64,000 nt of DNA from an uncultured Burkholderiales bacterium (GCA_903886485.1 CAISMH010000019.1:310001-374000); one strand, 5' to 3'; numbered from the stretch's first letter, positions 53,842-64,000 are shown. Numbers and translations: made by a program. Notes: generated by a model not told the origin, from the letters alone.

Positions 53842-55239
53842 TCAGGGCTTGGCCTTTTTCTCAGGCCGCTTGTAGTTGGCAAGGCTGATTTGCTTGCCCC
53901 GCGCCACACTCAAGGCCCCCGCCTCTGTGCTCTTGGTGATGGTCGAGCCGCCACCGATCGTGCCGCCCGCACCCAAGGTGACAGGGGCCACCAACACGCA
54001 GTTGCTGCCCACATGCACATCGGCCTCAATCACGGTGCGGTGCTTGTTCGCGCCGTCGTAGTTGGCGGTGATGCTGCCCGCCCCGTAGTTGACACGCTCG
54101 CCCACTGTGGCGTCGCCCAAGTAAGCCAAGTGGTTGGCTTTTGAGCCTTTGGCGAGGGTAGAGTTTTTGACTTCCACAAAGTTGCCAATGTGGACTTCTT
54201 CGGCCAGTTGTGCGCCGGGGCGCAAGCGGGCAAACGGGCCAATGCGCGCGTTCTCGCCCACCGTCACGCCGAGGTTTTCGCCATCAATGTGGGTGAAGGG
54301 GTGAATCACCGCACCCGCTTCGAGGGTGCAATTGGCAATCACGCAGTTGGCCCCAATCTTCACGCCTTGGCCCAATGACACTTGGCCTTCAAAGATGCAG
54401 TTCACATCAATCTCCACGTCTTGTGCGCAGCTCAAATGGCCGCGCACATCCAAGCGTGCGGGGTCCATGATGCGCACGCCGTCGGCCATGAGCGCGTGGG
54501 CTTGACGTAACTGAAACGCACGCTCGAGTTCGGCCAGTTGGGTGGGGCTGTTGACACCCGCCACTTGCGTCGCGTCTTTGATTTTGTGGGCCACCACAGG
54601 CACGCCATCCGCCTGTGCGAACTTGACCACATCGGTCAAATAAAACTCTTGCTGCGCGTTGTGGTTATCCAAGCGCGCCAGCCAAGGTTTGAGCAACTTA
54701 GCGGGCACGGCCATGATGCCGCTGTAGACCTCTTGAATCGCGCGTTGCGCTTCGTTGGCATCTTTGTGTTCGACGATGGCGTGCACGTCACCCTTGGGGC
54801 TTCGCACAATGCGACCGTAGCCTGTGGGGTCCGCAAAGTCGATGGTGAGCAGCGCGAGCTGCTGGCCATGGCATGCCTTGAGCAAGGCCTGCAGCGTGTC
54901 GGCTTGCGTTAAAGGCACATCACCGGAGAGCACCACCACCACGCCATCATCGGCCAACAAAGGCACGGCTTGTTGCACCGCGTGGCCCGTGCCAAGCTGG
55001 GGCATCTGGCGCGCGAATTGCAGGTTGTCTGAGGTGTTGTCGCTGGTCAGTGCGCGCTCTACCTGTTCGGCACCGTGACCCGTGATGACGATGGTGTGGC
55101 GCGCATTCAAGGTGCGTGCGGTGTCAATCACGTGTTGGATCAAAGCCTTACCCGCGAGTCGGTGCAAAACCTTAGGCATACTGCTCTTCATACGGGTGCC
55201 CTTGCCGGCAGCCATGATCACCACATCGAACGCTGTCAT
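53842..55239 (-). CDS. glmU: Bifunctional GlcNAc-1-P uridyltransferase / GlcN-1-P acetyltransferase
   Basis: GlmU makes UDP-GlcNAc in two steps. From ATG 55239 it has 465 residues: the uridyltransferase domain opens 'VVIMAAGKGTRMKSSMPKVL' and continues with 'GDVPLT', and the C-terminal half is a left-handed beta-helix of hexapeptide repeats ('NFVEVKNSTLAKGSKANHLAYLGDATVG') that holds the acetyltransferase site. An in-frame ATG at 55248 is an alternative. Its start overlaps the start of a divergent lipoprotein gene. It shares a strand and pathway with glmS. Confidence 0.96.
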   Translation of the reverse strand: MTAFDVVIMAAGKGTRMKSSMPKVLHRLAGKALIQHVIDTARTLNARHTIVITGHGAEQVERALTSDNTSDNLQFARQMPQLGTGHAVQQAVPLLADDGVVVVLSGDVPLTQADTLQALLKACHGQQLALLTIDFADPTGYGRIVRSPKGDVHAIVEHKDANEAQRAIQEVYSGIMAVPAKLLKPWLARLDNHNAQQEFYLTDVVKFAQADGVPVVAHKIKDATQVAGVNSPTQLAELERAFQLRQAHALMADGVRIMDPARLDVRGHLSCAQDVEIDVNCIFEGQVSLGQGVKIGANCVIANCTLEAGAVIHPFTHIDGENLGVTVGENARIGPFARLRPGAQLAEEVHIGNFVEVKNSTLAKGSKANHLAYLGDATVGERVNYGAGSITANYDGANKHRTVIEADVHVGSNCVLVAPVTLGAGGTIGGGSTITKSTEAGALSVARGKQISLANYKRPEKKAKP

Positions 55240-56128
55240 GTCATTCATCCTTATCTTGCGCGGAATTATCCGCCATGCCCCTGTGTGGTTGGTGCTGGCT
55301 GCGCTTGTGGGCCTGAGTGCATGCAGCACCCTCAAGGTGGCCTACAACAACAGCGACGACTTGATCTACTGGTGGCTGGATGGTTACGCCGATTTGCAAG
55401 ATGGGCAAAAGCAATTCACCCGTGATGCGCTGACCGACTTGCAACGCTGGCATCGCCAACAACAACTGCCCGAATACGTGGCTTTGCTCAGACGCATGCA
55501 AGCCATGGCACCGCACGACATCTCGCCCGCGCAAGTGTGCAGTGTGGCCGAAGACATGAAAACCAGCTTTGTGACTTTGCTGCGCTTTGTAGAGCCGGCC
55601 AACACGCGCTTGGCCACACAACTCAAGCCCGAGCAGTTGCGCAGCATTCGCAAACGTTTTGACAAGACGAACAAAGACTGGCGCGCGGATTGGCTAGACC
55701 CAGATGCCGAAGACCGCCTGCGTTACCGCACCCAGCAAGCGACTAACCGTCTAGAAGACTTTTATGGACGACTGGAAAAACCCCAGCGCGAGGTGCTGCA
55801 CAAGTGGTTGCATGAGTCCGCTTTTGACCCAACCATGAGCTACGCCGAGCGCGAGCGCCGCCAAGCCGACACGATTCAAACCTTGCAACGCATCACACAA
55901 GAAGGCAGCACCTCGGCGCAGGCCCAAGCACTCATGCGAGGGCTGGTGGACCGCAGCATGAGTTCGCCGAACGAGCGCTACCGCAGCTACAACCTAGCGC
56001 TGTGGCAAGAAAACTGTGAGGGCTTTGCCAAGTTCCACAACAGCACCACCCCCGCGCAACGTCAACGCATGCTGGACGCCTTGCGCGGCTATGAAAACGA
56101 TTTCAAAACACTGATGGCGCAAAAGTAA
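55238..56128 (+). CDS. DUF6279-type lipoprotein
   Basis: A 296-residue predicted lipoprotein: a signal peptide with lipobox 'LVGLSAC' puts Cys at about residue 29, then 'STLKVAYNNSDDLIYWWLDGY' which is the family's best signature, followed by long charged helices. It should sit in the outer or inner membrane facing the periplasm. Function is unknown. The ATG at 55238 overlaps the glmU start almost exactly on the other strand; a TTG nearer to the hydrophobic segment is an alternative. Confidence 0.8.
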   Translation: MSFILILRGIIRHAPVWLVLAALVGLSACSTLKVAYNNSDDLIYWWLDGYADLQDGQKQFTRDALTDLQRWHRQQQLPEYVALLRRMQAMAPHDISPAQVCSVAEDMKTSFVTLLRFVEPANTRLATQLKPEQLRSIRKRFDKTNKDWRADWLDPDAEDRLRYRTQQATNRLEDFYGRLEKPQREVLHKWLHESAFDPTMSYAERERRQADTIQTLQRITQEGSTSAQAQALMRGLVDRSMSSPNERYRSYNLALWQENCEGFAKFHNSTTPAQRQRMLDALRGYENDFKTLMAQK

Positions 56129-56149
56129 GCGTCCGTGCGCCGTGAAGGC

Positions 56150-56725
56150 TTAGCCCATCGGCCACACCACCCCGTTGTCGTTGAGCAGCGCATCCAGCGG
56201 CATGTCATGCGCCTCGGGCATCAGGTCTGGCAAAAAGCCGTTGGTAAACCCCAAACCCGCTGTGAACGGCTTGGGCTGCAACGTGGCCAAAGTGCGGTCA
56301 TAAAAACCACCGCCATAGCCCAAGCGATAACCCCCAGGGCCATACCCCACGCACGGCACAAACAACAAAGTGGGCACCACCACTTCCGTGTCTTTGGGTT
56401 TGGGAATGCCATACGCATCCTCTTCCATCGGGCAGCCTGGGTACCACGCATGAAAGGTGAGCGTTTTGTGGGCCTTGTCCACCACGGGCAAACCAATGCG
56501 CCGGCGCTGTGGTTCGTCCAACAACTCGCCGTCTTCTTTCCAGCGGTGCAACACGGGCAGCGGATCAAACTCACCCTTGATCGGCCAATAAGCACCAATC
56601 ACGATGTCGGGTCGGTTGAACAGCCATATGCGCATCACACGTTGCAACATATCCGCCCGTTCCAGTCGGTCGGGCAAATTCAAACGCTCTTCAATGAGCT
56701 GCTGGCGCAAGGTTTTTTTGTCCAC
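56150..56725 (-). CDS. 5-formyltetrahydrofolate cyclo-ligase
   Basis: A 191-residue cytoplasmic enzyme that converts 5-formyl-THF to 5,10-methenyl-THF with ATP. Motifs 'VPCVGYGPGGYRLGYGGGFYDRTL' (folate/ATP-binding loop) and 'LGFTNGFLPDLMPEAHDMPLD' at the C-terminus define the family, as does 'KGEFDPLPVL'. ATG 56725 gives the family N-terminus 'KKTLRQQLIEERLNL'. It is divergent from the slt gene, with starts 13 bases apart. Confidence 0.94.
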   Translation of the reverse strand: MDKKTLRQQLIEERLNLPDRLERADMLQRVMRIWLFNRPDIVIGAYWPIKGEFDPLPVLHRWKEDGELLDEPQRRRIGLPVVDKAHKTLTFHAWYPGCPMEEDAYGIPKPKDTEVVVPTLLFVPCVGYGPGGYRLGYGGGFYDRTLATLQPKPFTAGLGFTNGFLPDLMPEAHDMPLDALLNDNGVVWPMG

Positions 56726-56738
56726 AGATAATCAGTGC

Positions 56739-58781
56739 ATGAAATTTCGAGTCATTGTGTCATTGTTTGCCAGCGTTTTCCTCGCGTTTGGCGCCGTTCA
56801 TCCCAGCCTAGCCGCGCCCTCGGCCAACAATTCGCAGGCCGATGCCGTCATCAACGACATGGCCCAAGCCTTCAAACGTGGCGACCGCAAACGCCTCAGC
56901 GCCCTGCTCCCCCAAGCCAAAGGCCACCTGCTAGAGCCTTGGGCCGCCTACTGGGAACTCAAAGCACGCTTGGATGAAGCTTCAACACAAGAAGTGCGCG
57001 CCTTCTTGGCCCGCTACCCCGCCACCTACCAAGAAGACCGTCTGCGCAACGACTGGCTGCTGCTCTTGGGCCAGCGCCGCGACTGGAGCACCCTGAGCGA
57101 CGAGCACCCTCACTACCGCATGCGCGACGACCGCGAACTGCGCTGCTACTACCTCACCATCGAACTGCTTGAAAAAGGCCCCCAAGCCAACCCAGCCATT
57201 GCCGAAGAAGTGCGCAAAAACTGGATGGCCATGAAAGAAGCCGACGACGGCTGCACCTTGGCCGCCGATCGCCTCTACTTCAGCAAACAGTTCACCGCCC
57301 TCGACATTTGGCGCAAAGCCCGCCTCATGGTGGAACACAACCGCCCACGCACCGCACGCAACGCCGTGCAAATCGTCGCCCCCGACGTGGCCAACATCGT
57401 GCCTGACGCCCTCAACAACGCGGAAAAGTTTTTAGCCAAACACATTGCTGCTCCCCAAAAAGTGCGTCAAGAGTTGGTCGTCATGGCCTTGGTCAAAGTG
57501 GCTACCACCGACCCCGACAAAGCCGACAAGCTCATGCGCACGAAGTGGCAGCCCTACCTCACCACCGAAGAGCGCCACTGGGTGTGGGGCGTGATTGGTC
57601 GCCAATCCGCCATGCGTCTGGACGACGATGCGCTGGCGCACTTCGACCGCGTGGCACAGGACAAAGACCTGAACGACGACATGCTGGGCTGGAAAACTCG
57701 CGCCGCGTTGCGCGCGGGCAGCACACCCAAATGGAGCGTGGTGGAAGCGGCCATCGGCGCGATGAGTCCAGAGGCACGCAAAGACCCCACGTGGGTCTAC
57801 TGGTACGCACGTGCCTTGCTGGCGCGCAAAAAAGTCACCCCGCAAATTCAACAAGAAGCCAATGCGATGCTGGAGAGCATCGCTGGCGTGCGCGGCTTTT
57901 ACGAACAACTGGCCCTCGAAGAACTGGGGCGCAAAGTCACCATTCCCGCACGCCCTGCTGCGCCCACCGCAGATGAAATGGAGATCGCACGACGCAACCC
58001 ATCGCTGCAACGCGCGCTCTACGCCATTGGCATGGGCTTGCGCAGCGAAGGCGTGCGTGAATGGAACTACGCCACCAACCTTGTGAGTGCCGATGGCAAA
58101 GCCGGCATGATGAGCGACCGCGAGTTATTGGCGGCTGCACAGCTCGCTTGCGACAACCAAGTGTGGGATCGCTGCATCAACACCAGCGAACGTACCCGCT
58201 CGAGCGTTGACTTTGAGCAACGCTTCCCGATGCCGCACAAAGAAGCCGTCATTGCGCGCGCCAAGAGCATCAACCTTGACCCCGCTTATGTGTATGGCTT
58301 AATCCGCCAAGAGAGCCGCTTCGTCACAGACGCACGCTCTGGCGTAGGCGCCTCGGGCCTCATGCAAGTCATGCCCGCCACGGCCAAATGGACGGCACGC
58401 AAAATTGGCCTGACCGGCTTCACGCCTGACCAAATCAGCGACCGTGACACCAACATCGCCATCGGCACCGGCTATTTGAAATTGGTCCTCGACAGCTTTG
58501 AAGGCTCCATGCCCCTGGCCGCAGGCGCCTACAACGCCGGTCCCAGCCGTTCACGCCGCTGGCGCGCGCCCAACGATGGCCTTGGTCCCGTGCTCGAAGG
58601 TGCGATTTGGGCCGAAAACGTGCCCTTCAACGAAACTCGCGACTATGTGAAAAAAGTGCTGGCCAACACCACCAGTTATGCGGCGCTCATCACCGGCCAA
58701 CCCCAGTCGCTCAAGGCCAAGCTCGGGCTGGTGGGGCCGCGTTCGGCGTCGGCACCGGCTGAAAACTTAGAGCTTCCCTGA
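56739..58781 (+). CDS. slt: Soluble lytic murein transglycosylase
   Basis: A 680-residue periplasmic lytic transglycosylase. Signal peptide 1-24 ('VHPSLAAPS'), then a long helical superhelical domain (about 60-480, with 'YQEDRLRNDWLLLLGQRRDW'), and a C-terminal goose-lysozyme-like SLT domain with catalytic Glu in 'IRQESRFVTDARSGVGASGL', 'MQVMPATAKW' and 'AAGAYNAGPSRSRRW'. It cleaves peptidoglycan to anhydromuropeptides. A longer frame from 56604 lies inside the divergent gene, so ATG 56739 is right. Confidence 0.95.
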   Translation: MKFRVIVSLFASVFLAFGAVHPSLAAPSANNSQADAVINDMAQAFKRGDRKRLSALLPQAKGHLLEPWAAYWELKARLDEASTQEVRAFLARYPATYQEDRLRNDWLLLLGQRRDWSTLSDEHPHYRMRDDRELRCYYLTIELLEKGPQANPAIAEEVRKNWMAMKEADDGCTLAADRLYFSKQFTALDIWRKARLMVEHNRPRTARNAVQIVAPDVANIVPDALNNAEKFLAKHIAAPQKVRQELVVMALVKVATTDPDKADKLMRTKWQPYLTTEERHWVWGVIGRQSAMRLDDDALAHFDRVAQDKDLNDDMLGWKTRAALRAGSTPKWSVVEAAIGAMSPEARKDPTWVYWYARALLARKKVTPQIQQEANAMLESIAGVRGFYEQLALEELGRKVTIPARPAAPTADEMEIARRNPSLQRALYAIGMGLRSEGVREWNYATNLVSADGKAGMMSDRELLAAAQLACDNQVWDRCINTSERTRSSVDFEQRFPMPHKEAVIARAKSINLDPAYVYGLIRQESRFVTDARSGVGASGLMQVMPATAKWTARKIGLTGFTPDQISDRDTNIAIGTGYLKLVLDSFEGSMPLAAGAYNAGPSRSRRWRAPNDGLGPVLEGAIWAENVPFNETRDYVKKVLANTTSYAALITGQPQSLKAKLGLVGPRSASAPAENLELP

Positions 58782-59041
58782 GACCTGCGTCACATGCCAC
58801 GACGCTGACCGCGCAGCGTCTGGATGTGGCTTTGCACTGCCGCCATAGGCGCGACGGCTTAGGGCGCATGATCTCGATGCTCACCGCGACGGACAAACCT
58901 GTTGCATGTGCGCTGGCGATGTCCCTTTAAAACTAATTATTTCATCGACTCTTTGGCGCCGACTCCCCTGCGCCAACGGGGATCCATGTACTTTTTATTA
59001 GAAAATTATTTAAACTTTTAAAAACAATATTTTCGCGAGTT
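58782..59041. other. Intergenic gap between slt and DUF1566 genes
   Basis: The left part holds GACGCTG-ACCGCG-CAGCGTC (58800-58819), a GC hairpin without a T run. The right part (58930-59041) is A/T-rich and should contain the promoter of the following lipoprotein gene. No gene is supported. Confidence 0.4.
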
Positions 59042-59905
59042 ATGGACACTTTACGTTTGCCCTGTAAAGATCTTCTCTGTCGGCTGGCATGTACCTTGAT
59101 CTTGGTTGGTTTAAGCGCGTGTTCAAACAATGTCAGCAATCAAGGCAATGATCGCCCCAGCTATGGCCTGAATGACACGGGGATTGACTGGTGTACCGAA
59201 AATATCATCACCCCTGGCACGTGGACCCAACCTGTGGTGTGTGCCTTGTTTCAGTGGGGAGCGAATTTGTGGGGCCTGCAGCAAGATGGGTATTTTGGAA
59301 GAGATGCACTAGCGGCGGCTGGCACTTTGAACAAAATCGGCAGCGGGATGGCGGGGTTTGATTTCACGCGTATCAATCTTGGCAACAACGGCACGACTTG
59401 GGACTGCGTGCAAGACAACGTGACGGGCCTGATGTGGGAAATCAAAAGCACGGACCCGACCCATCTGCGCTACCAAGATCACACCTACAGTTGGTACAAC
59501 CCTGACGCAAGCACCAACGCGGGTAACGCAGGCTCGGATTTGGGCAGCAACTGCGTCGGCGTCGCGGATGTCACGCGCTGCAACACGCAGAGTTATGCGG
59601 AGGCGGTGAATCGCGCAAAGCTATGCGGTTACAGCGACTGGCGACTGCCCAATATTGACGAATTGCAAAGTCTTGTGCATTTGGGTCAAACCACGGAAGA
59701 CCCCAATTTGTTGCTGACTTTCAAAATTGACATCACCATGTTTCCGGAGGGAAGCTTCTCCATGCTCACGGTGTGGTCGAGCACGCCCACACTCCAACCG
59801 CCCAATGGCACTGGATGGGTGATTGATTTTTCAACGGGGGAGGCGCTTGACGCGAACCTTTTGAGTGAAAACGCGGTGCGCTTGGTTCGGAGTTCCCAGC
59901 CATGA
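59042..59905 (+). CDS. DUF1566 (Lcl C-terminal-like) lipoprotein
   Basis: A 287-residue predicted lipoprotein with lipobox 'LVGLSAC' (Cys at about residue 27). The rest has the DUF1566 signature 'DCVQDNVTGLMWEIKST', 'YAEAVNRAKLCGYSDWRLPN', 'IDELQSLVHLGQTTEDPN' and a closing 'WVIDFSTGEALDANL...AVRLVRS'. The domain resembles a C-type-lectin-like fold and occurs in surface or periplasmic proteins; role unknown. It overlaps the next DUF1566 gene by four bases. Confidence 0.85.
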   Translation: MDTLRLPCKDLLCRLACTLILVGLSACSNNVSNQGNDRPSYGLNDTGIDWCTENIITPGTWTQPVVCALFQWGANLWGLQQDGYFGRDALAAAGTLNKIGSGMAGFDFTRINLGNNGTTWDCVQDNVTGLMWEIKSTDPTHLRYQDHTYSWYNPDASTNAGNAGSDLGSNCVGVADVTRCNTQSYAEAVNRAKLCGYSDWRLPNIDELQSLVHLGQTTEDPNLLLTFKIDITMFPEGSFSMLTVWSSTPTLQPPNGTGWVIDFSTGEALDANLLSENAVRLVRSSQP

Positions 59906-60402
59906 ACCATGCACAGTGGACAACGTGGCTCATTGGCCTGATTGGCATCTCAGGCACCGCCCATGCGACTTGCCCGACGAACGTCGTCAAGCTCAAGCCT
60001 GACAGTCGCTACGAGGTGGTGGCAGGCGCGACGCCGGCGGGCAGTGAGGTGCGGGATAAAGTCACGGGCCTGATCTGGCAGCGCTGCATGAACGGAATGA
60101 CTTGGAACGGCAGCACTTGTACAGGTGTCGCCGCCACCGCCAATTGGAAAACCACGCTTGATCTCGCGCGCTTGGCCACGCCAAGTACGGCGCCCTCTGC
60201 GCAAGCTTGGCGTGTGCCCAGCTATGCAGAGCTGATCAGTTTGACGGACCGAAGTTGTTATGCGCCTGCGATCAATGAAACTTGGTTTCCAGCCACGTCA
60301 TCGGGGCCAACGTGGACGTCCTCGCCCTCTTCTGAAATAGACCCGCTGGTATTTCCCCACCTCGTGCTTTATACATGGGGGGGTGTCTTTCAGTTCGGGT
60401 AA
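59902..60402 (+). CDS. DUF1566 protein, second of a tandem pair, frame broken at a G7 run
   Basis: A 166-residue frame: signal peptide 'MNHAQWTTWLIGLIGISGTAHA' then 'VRDKVTGLIWQRCMNGMTWN', 'KTTLDLARL' and 'WRVPSYAELISLTDRSCYAP'. The stop at 60400-60402 is premature. Loss of one G from the run of seven at 60377-60383 would shift the frame so the domain ends normally with 'SFSSGNSFYYYGRANTWPVRFVR' at 60457. So the gene is either phase-variable by slippage, recently inactivated, or mis-sequenced at the homopolymer. The ATG overlaps the previous stop, implying coupling. Confidence 0.75.
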   Translation: MNHAQWTTWLIGLIGISGTAHATCPTNVVKLKPDSRYEVVAGATPAGSEVRDKVTGLIWQRCMNGMTWNGSTCTGVAATANWKTTLDLARLATPSTAPSAQAWRVPSYAELISLTDRSCYAPAINETWFPATSSGPTWTSSPSSEIDPLVFPHLVLYTWGGVFQFG

Positions 60403-60457
60403 TTCTTTCTATTACTACGGCCGAGCAAACACTTGGCCTGTGCGCTTTGTCCGATAG

Positions 60458-60631
60458 TTTGAATTGGCACTGTGATTCAAAAATACAAGGTTTATTCGTG
60501 ATGGCCTCGCCGATGGCCAGAGCGTTGGCAGGAAAATCGCCAAATCCTCCACCTATTCCTGATGACAGCGCTCATCTCCAGGCCTTTTTTTCACAGGCTA
60601 CGCTCTTGAAATCCTCCAAGATGACCTAAAA
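60458..60631. other. Gap before CIRCE and groES
   Basis: About 175 bases with no gene; CTTGAAA at 60605-60611 matches a heat-shock sigma-32 -35 box, and TAAAAT (60627-60632) could be a -10 of either sigma type just before the CIRCE element. The earlier part (60458-60600) shows nothing notable. Confidence 0.45.
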
Positions 60632-60658
60632 TTAGCACTCAATGACATGGAGTGCTAA
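60632..60658. promoter_or_regulatory. CIRCE element (HrcA operator) upstream of groES
   Basis: TTAGCACTC (60632-60640), nine bases, then GAGTGCTAA (60650-60658): an exact match to the CIRCE consensus. HrcA binds it to repress groES-groEL until heat shock. HrcA itself is not in the window. Confidence 0.97.
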
Positions 60659-60740
60659 CAGCGCTGTGTCAGTGGCTAATTGGCGTCCAGTGTGTCTGGG
60701 CGCTTTGCTTTCAACCCTTTAGTTCCTATTTGGAGATGCA

Positions 60741-61028
60741 ATGAAACTTCGTCCTCTCGGCGACCGCGTGATCGTTAAACGTATCGACAGCGAAACAAAA
60801 ACCGCTTCTGGCATCGTGATCCCTGATTCAGCCGCTGAAAAGCCTGATCAAGGTGAAGTTCTGGCCGTTGGCCCAGGCAAAACCAATGACAAAGGCGACA
60901 TCAAAGCCTTGACCGTGAAAGTCGGCGACCGCGTGTTGTTTGGCAAATACAGCGGCCAAACCGTCAAGGTCAATGGCGACGAGCTGTTGGTAATGAAAGA
61001 AGAAGACCTCTTCGCCGTTGTCGAATAA
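60741..61028 (+). CDS. groES: Co-chaperonin GroES
   Basis: A 95-residue co-chaperonin that caps GroEL. Typical features are '[20 protein letters not shown]' at the start, the mobile loop '[15 protein letters not shown]' and the ending '[13 protein letters not shown]'. It lies 82 bases after the CIRCE element and 36 bases before groEL. Codon bias is strong, in keeping with high expression. Confidence 0.98.
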   Translation: MKLRPLGDRVIVKRIDSETKTASGIVIPDSAAEKPDQGEVLAVGPGKTNDKGDIKALTVKVGDRVLFGKYSGQTVKVNGDELLVMKEEDLFAVVE

Positions 61029-61052
61029 GTGTTCACTGATTCAGAAATTTAA

Positions 61053-62717
<1,665 letters not shown>

Positions 62718-62852
62718 TTGCTCCTTGCCTGAGGCGCCACACCGGCGTTGCAAGGGCTTGCCGTGGCGATGCCACTGTCTATGCCCTTGCGCCTTGGTTT
62801 GGCACCTCATGCTGCGTCGGGATGCATTTTTTTGCAGACTGACAAACCCAAT

Positions 62853-62887
62853 AAAAAAGCCCCGCAAGCAATTGCGGGGCTTTTTTT
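62853..62887. terminator. Bidirectional terminator between groEL and talB
   Basis: A 9-bp GC-rich stem (62859-62867 with 62872-62880) with a GCAA loop has six A residues on its left and seven T on its right, so it terminates both groEL and the convergent transaldolase gene. Confidence 0.95.
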
Positions 62888-62903
62888 CGTCGGTGTGATC
62901 TGC

Positions 62904-63845
62904 TTAGTGCATCAACGCCTCTAGCTTTACCGCATCCACACAGAACGCACGAATGCCTTCCGCCAATTTCTCGGTGGCCATGGCGTCTTCATTCATGGCG
63001 TAGCGGAACGAGGCCTCGGTGTGATGCACCACTGGCAAATCGAGTTTCATGGCGGCAGAAGCGCTCAGAGCTTGCGCTAAAGGCTCGTTCGAGGCCCCCA
63101 ACTGCGCCAGCAACTCGGGCGCAATGGTCAGCAAATCACAACCTGCCAAGGCGGTGATTTGGCCCACGTTGCGAAAGCTCGCACCCATCACTTCAGTCTG
63201 GATGCCGTGGCGTTTGTAGTGGTTGTAAATCGCACGAACGGACTTCACGCCGGGGTCATGGGCGTTCGCATTGTCCGCTTCGACCCACGCACTGCCCGCT
63301 GACTTTTTGTACCAGTCGTAAATGCGGCCCACGAAGGGAGAGATAAGTTGCACCTTGGCGTCACCACACGCCACCGCCTGCGCGAACGAAAACAGCAGAG
63401 TGAGGTTGGTGCGAATGCCTTCGCGCTCTAACTCGGCGGCGGCTTGAATGCCTTCCCAAGTGGACGCAATTTTGATGAGCACGCGCTCGCGCGTCACACC
63501 TTGCGCTTCGTACAAGGCCATGATGCGTTTGGCGCGGGCCACGGTGGCTGCGGTGTCAAAACTCAAACGCGCATCCACTTCGGTGGACACACGCCCCGGG
63601 ATGGTGGCCAAGATCTCGCAACCAAATCGCACCAACAAGCGGTCTATCTGCGCGTCCATCGGCTCCTTGCCATGGGCGGCCACGGTAGCTTTGAGCAAGG
63701 GCAAGTACTCCGGCTTTTGCACCGCCTTCAAAATCAACGAAGGGTTGGTAGTGGCGTCTTGCGGCTGGAATTGGGCGAGCTGCTTGAAGTCGCCCGTGTC
63801 GGCCACGACGGTGGTGAATTGCTTGAGGGCGTCGAGTTGGTTCAT
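62904..63845 (-). CDS. tal: Transaldolase
   Basis: A 313-residue class I transaldolase that moves dihydroxyacetone units in the non-oxidative pentose phosphate pathway. The catalytic Lys is in '[15 protein letters not shown]' (about residue 131), the Asp in '[11 protein letters not shown]', and '[14 protein letters not shown]' and '[14 protein letters not shown]' are family motifs. ATG 63845 gives the normal N-terminus '[19 protein letters not shown]'. Single gene with its own terminator. Confidence 0.96.
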   Translation of the reverse strand: MNQLDALKQFTTVVADTGDFKQLAQFQPQDATTNPSLILKAVQKPEYLPLLKATVAAHGKEPMDAQIDRLLVRFGCEILATIPGRVSTEVDARLSFDTAATVARAKRIMALYEAQGVTRERVLIKIASTWEGIQAAAELEREGIRTNLTLLFSFAQAVACGDAKVQLISPFVGRIYDWYKKSAGSAWVEADNANAHDPGVKSVRAIYNHYKRHGIQTEVMGASFRNVGQITALAGCDLLTIAPELLAQLGASNEPLAQALSASAAMKLDLPVVHHTEASFRYAMNEDAMATEKLAEGIRAFCVDAVKLEALMH

Positions 63846-63915
63846 GGGTCAAATTATCAGGCCGATCAAGCGCATAGAAAGGCTCAGCCAAGGGGAATGG
63901 GATAATTTCAGCATT

Positions 63916-64000
63916 ATGAAAATTTCGACACAACGCGCAATCGATCGCTGGGTAGGCCAAGCGTTGTGCGCCCTGCTTTCGGTGTGGTCCAAGCTGGTCG
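63916..64000 (+). CDS. Start of a glycosyltransferase-like gene (cut by window edge)
   Basis: Only 28 codons are visible: 'MKISTQRAIDRWVGQALCAL' then 'LSVWSKLV'. The Arg-Ile/Asp-Trp-Val opening with a following hydrophobic stretch resembles the N-terminus of family 9 glycosyltransferases (heptosyltransferase-like) in Burkholderiales, but too little is seen to be sure. GATAAT at 63900-63905 may be its -10 box, divergent from tal. Confidence 0.4.
   Translation, partial: MKISTQRAIDRWVGQALCALLSVWSKLV

Noticed and set aside
58800..58819. Hairpin after slt as a terminator
   Set aside because: The 7-bp stem is GC-rich but no T run follows on either strand.

Overview
The window looks like a chromosomal piece of a betaproteobacterium of the Burkholderiales, most likely family Comamonadaceae (Limnohabitans, Rhodoferax and relatives). 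The grounds are moderately high GC with A/T-rich promoters, two tripartite-tricarboxylate (Bug/TctC) binding proteins, two trimeric porins of the burkholderial type, the DUF484-dapF pair, a DUF3025 protein, a GC-rich intergenic hairpin repeat of a kind I associate with this family, and a complete type II secretion cluster in the gspGHIJKLMNDEF order. Genus-level placement is inference from protein style, since no search was possible.

Layout. 1-5.4 kb holds DUF484-dapF, a carboxymuconolactone decarboxylase-like protein, a Bug binding protein, a NUDIX/metallo-beta-lactamase fusion and a spermidine-synthase-like protein. 5.4-7.3 kb holds the RNase P RNA gene with a solitary tyrosine integrase ending 14 bases upstream of it. 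7.3-15.3 kb holds a porin, a COG2509-type flavoprotein, cysK, a small toxin-antitoxin-like pair, a J-domain protein, a DUF3025 protein and pyrC. 15.3-20.6 kb holds a compound hairpin element, the glutamate/aspartate ABC transporter operon gltIJKL and an aldolase/Bug pair. 20.7-25.2 kb is a biotin-uptake operon bioM-bioN-bioY fused to an acyl-CoA-ligase gene and a thiolase-like gene. 25.2-29.5 kb holds a nitroreductase, an ompW remnant, a second porin, coq7, osmC, a candidate small RNA and a higBA pair with a frameshifted toxin. 29.6-42.1 kb holds ilvA and the type II secretion system. 42.2-50.6 kb is mixed housekeeping (5'-nucleotidase, SbmA/YddA-like ABC exporter, queC, yggT, lipocalin, DMT exporter, HNH protein, malic enzyme, SET-domain methyltransferase). 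50.6-58.8 kb carries amino-sugar and envelope genes (glmS, Lrp regulator, PIN/Phd toxin-antitoxin, glmU, a lipoprotein, 5-formyl-THF cyclo-ligase, soluble lytic transglycosylase). 59-64 kb has two DUF1566 genes, CIRCE-controlled groES-groEL, transaldolase and the start of a glycosyltransferase-like gene.

Functional links. Cell-envelope precursor supply is represented by dapF, glmS, glmU and slt. Solute capture is represented by two porins, two Bug proteins, GltI and the ECF biotin transporter. The type II system would export folded proteins across the outer membrane; no prepilin peptidase (gspO) is in the window, so it must be encoded elsewhere. The points most worth a second look are the bioMNY-ligase-thiolase operon with a thiolase missing its second catalytic cysteine, the compound hairpin element at 15377-15562 in which two different stems present the same 30-base loop, the candidate small RNA at 28740-28805, a shared 3'-UTR hairpin behind three outer-membrane protein genes, and two clean single-base frameshifts (higB, second DUF1566 gene).
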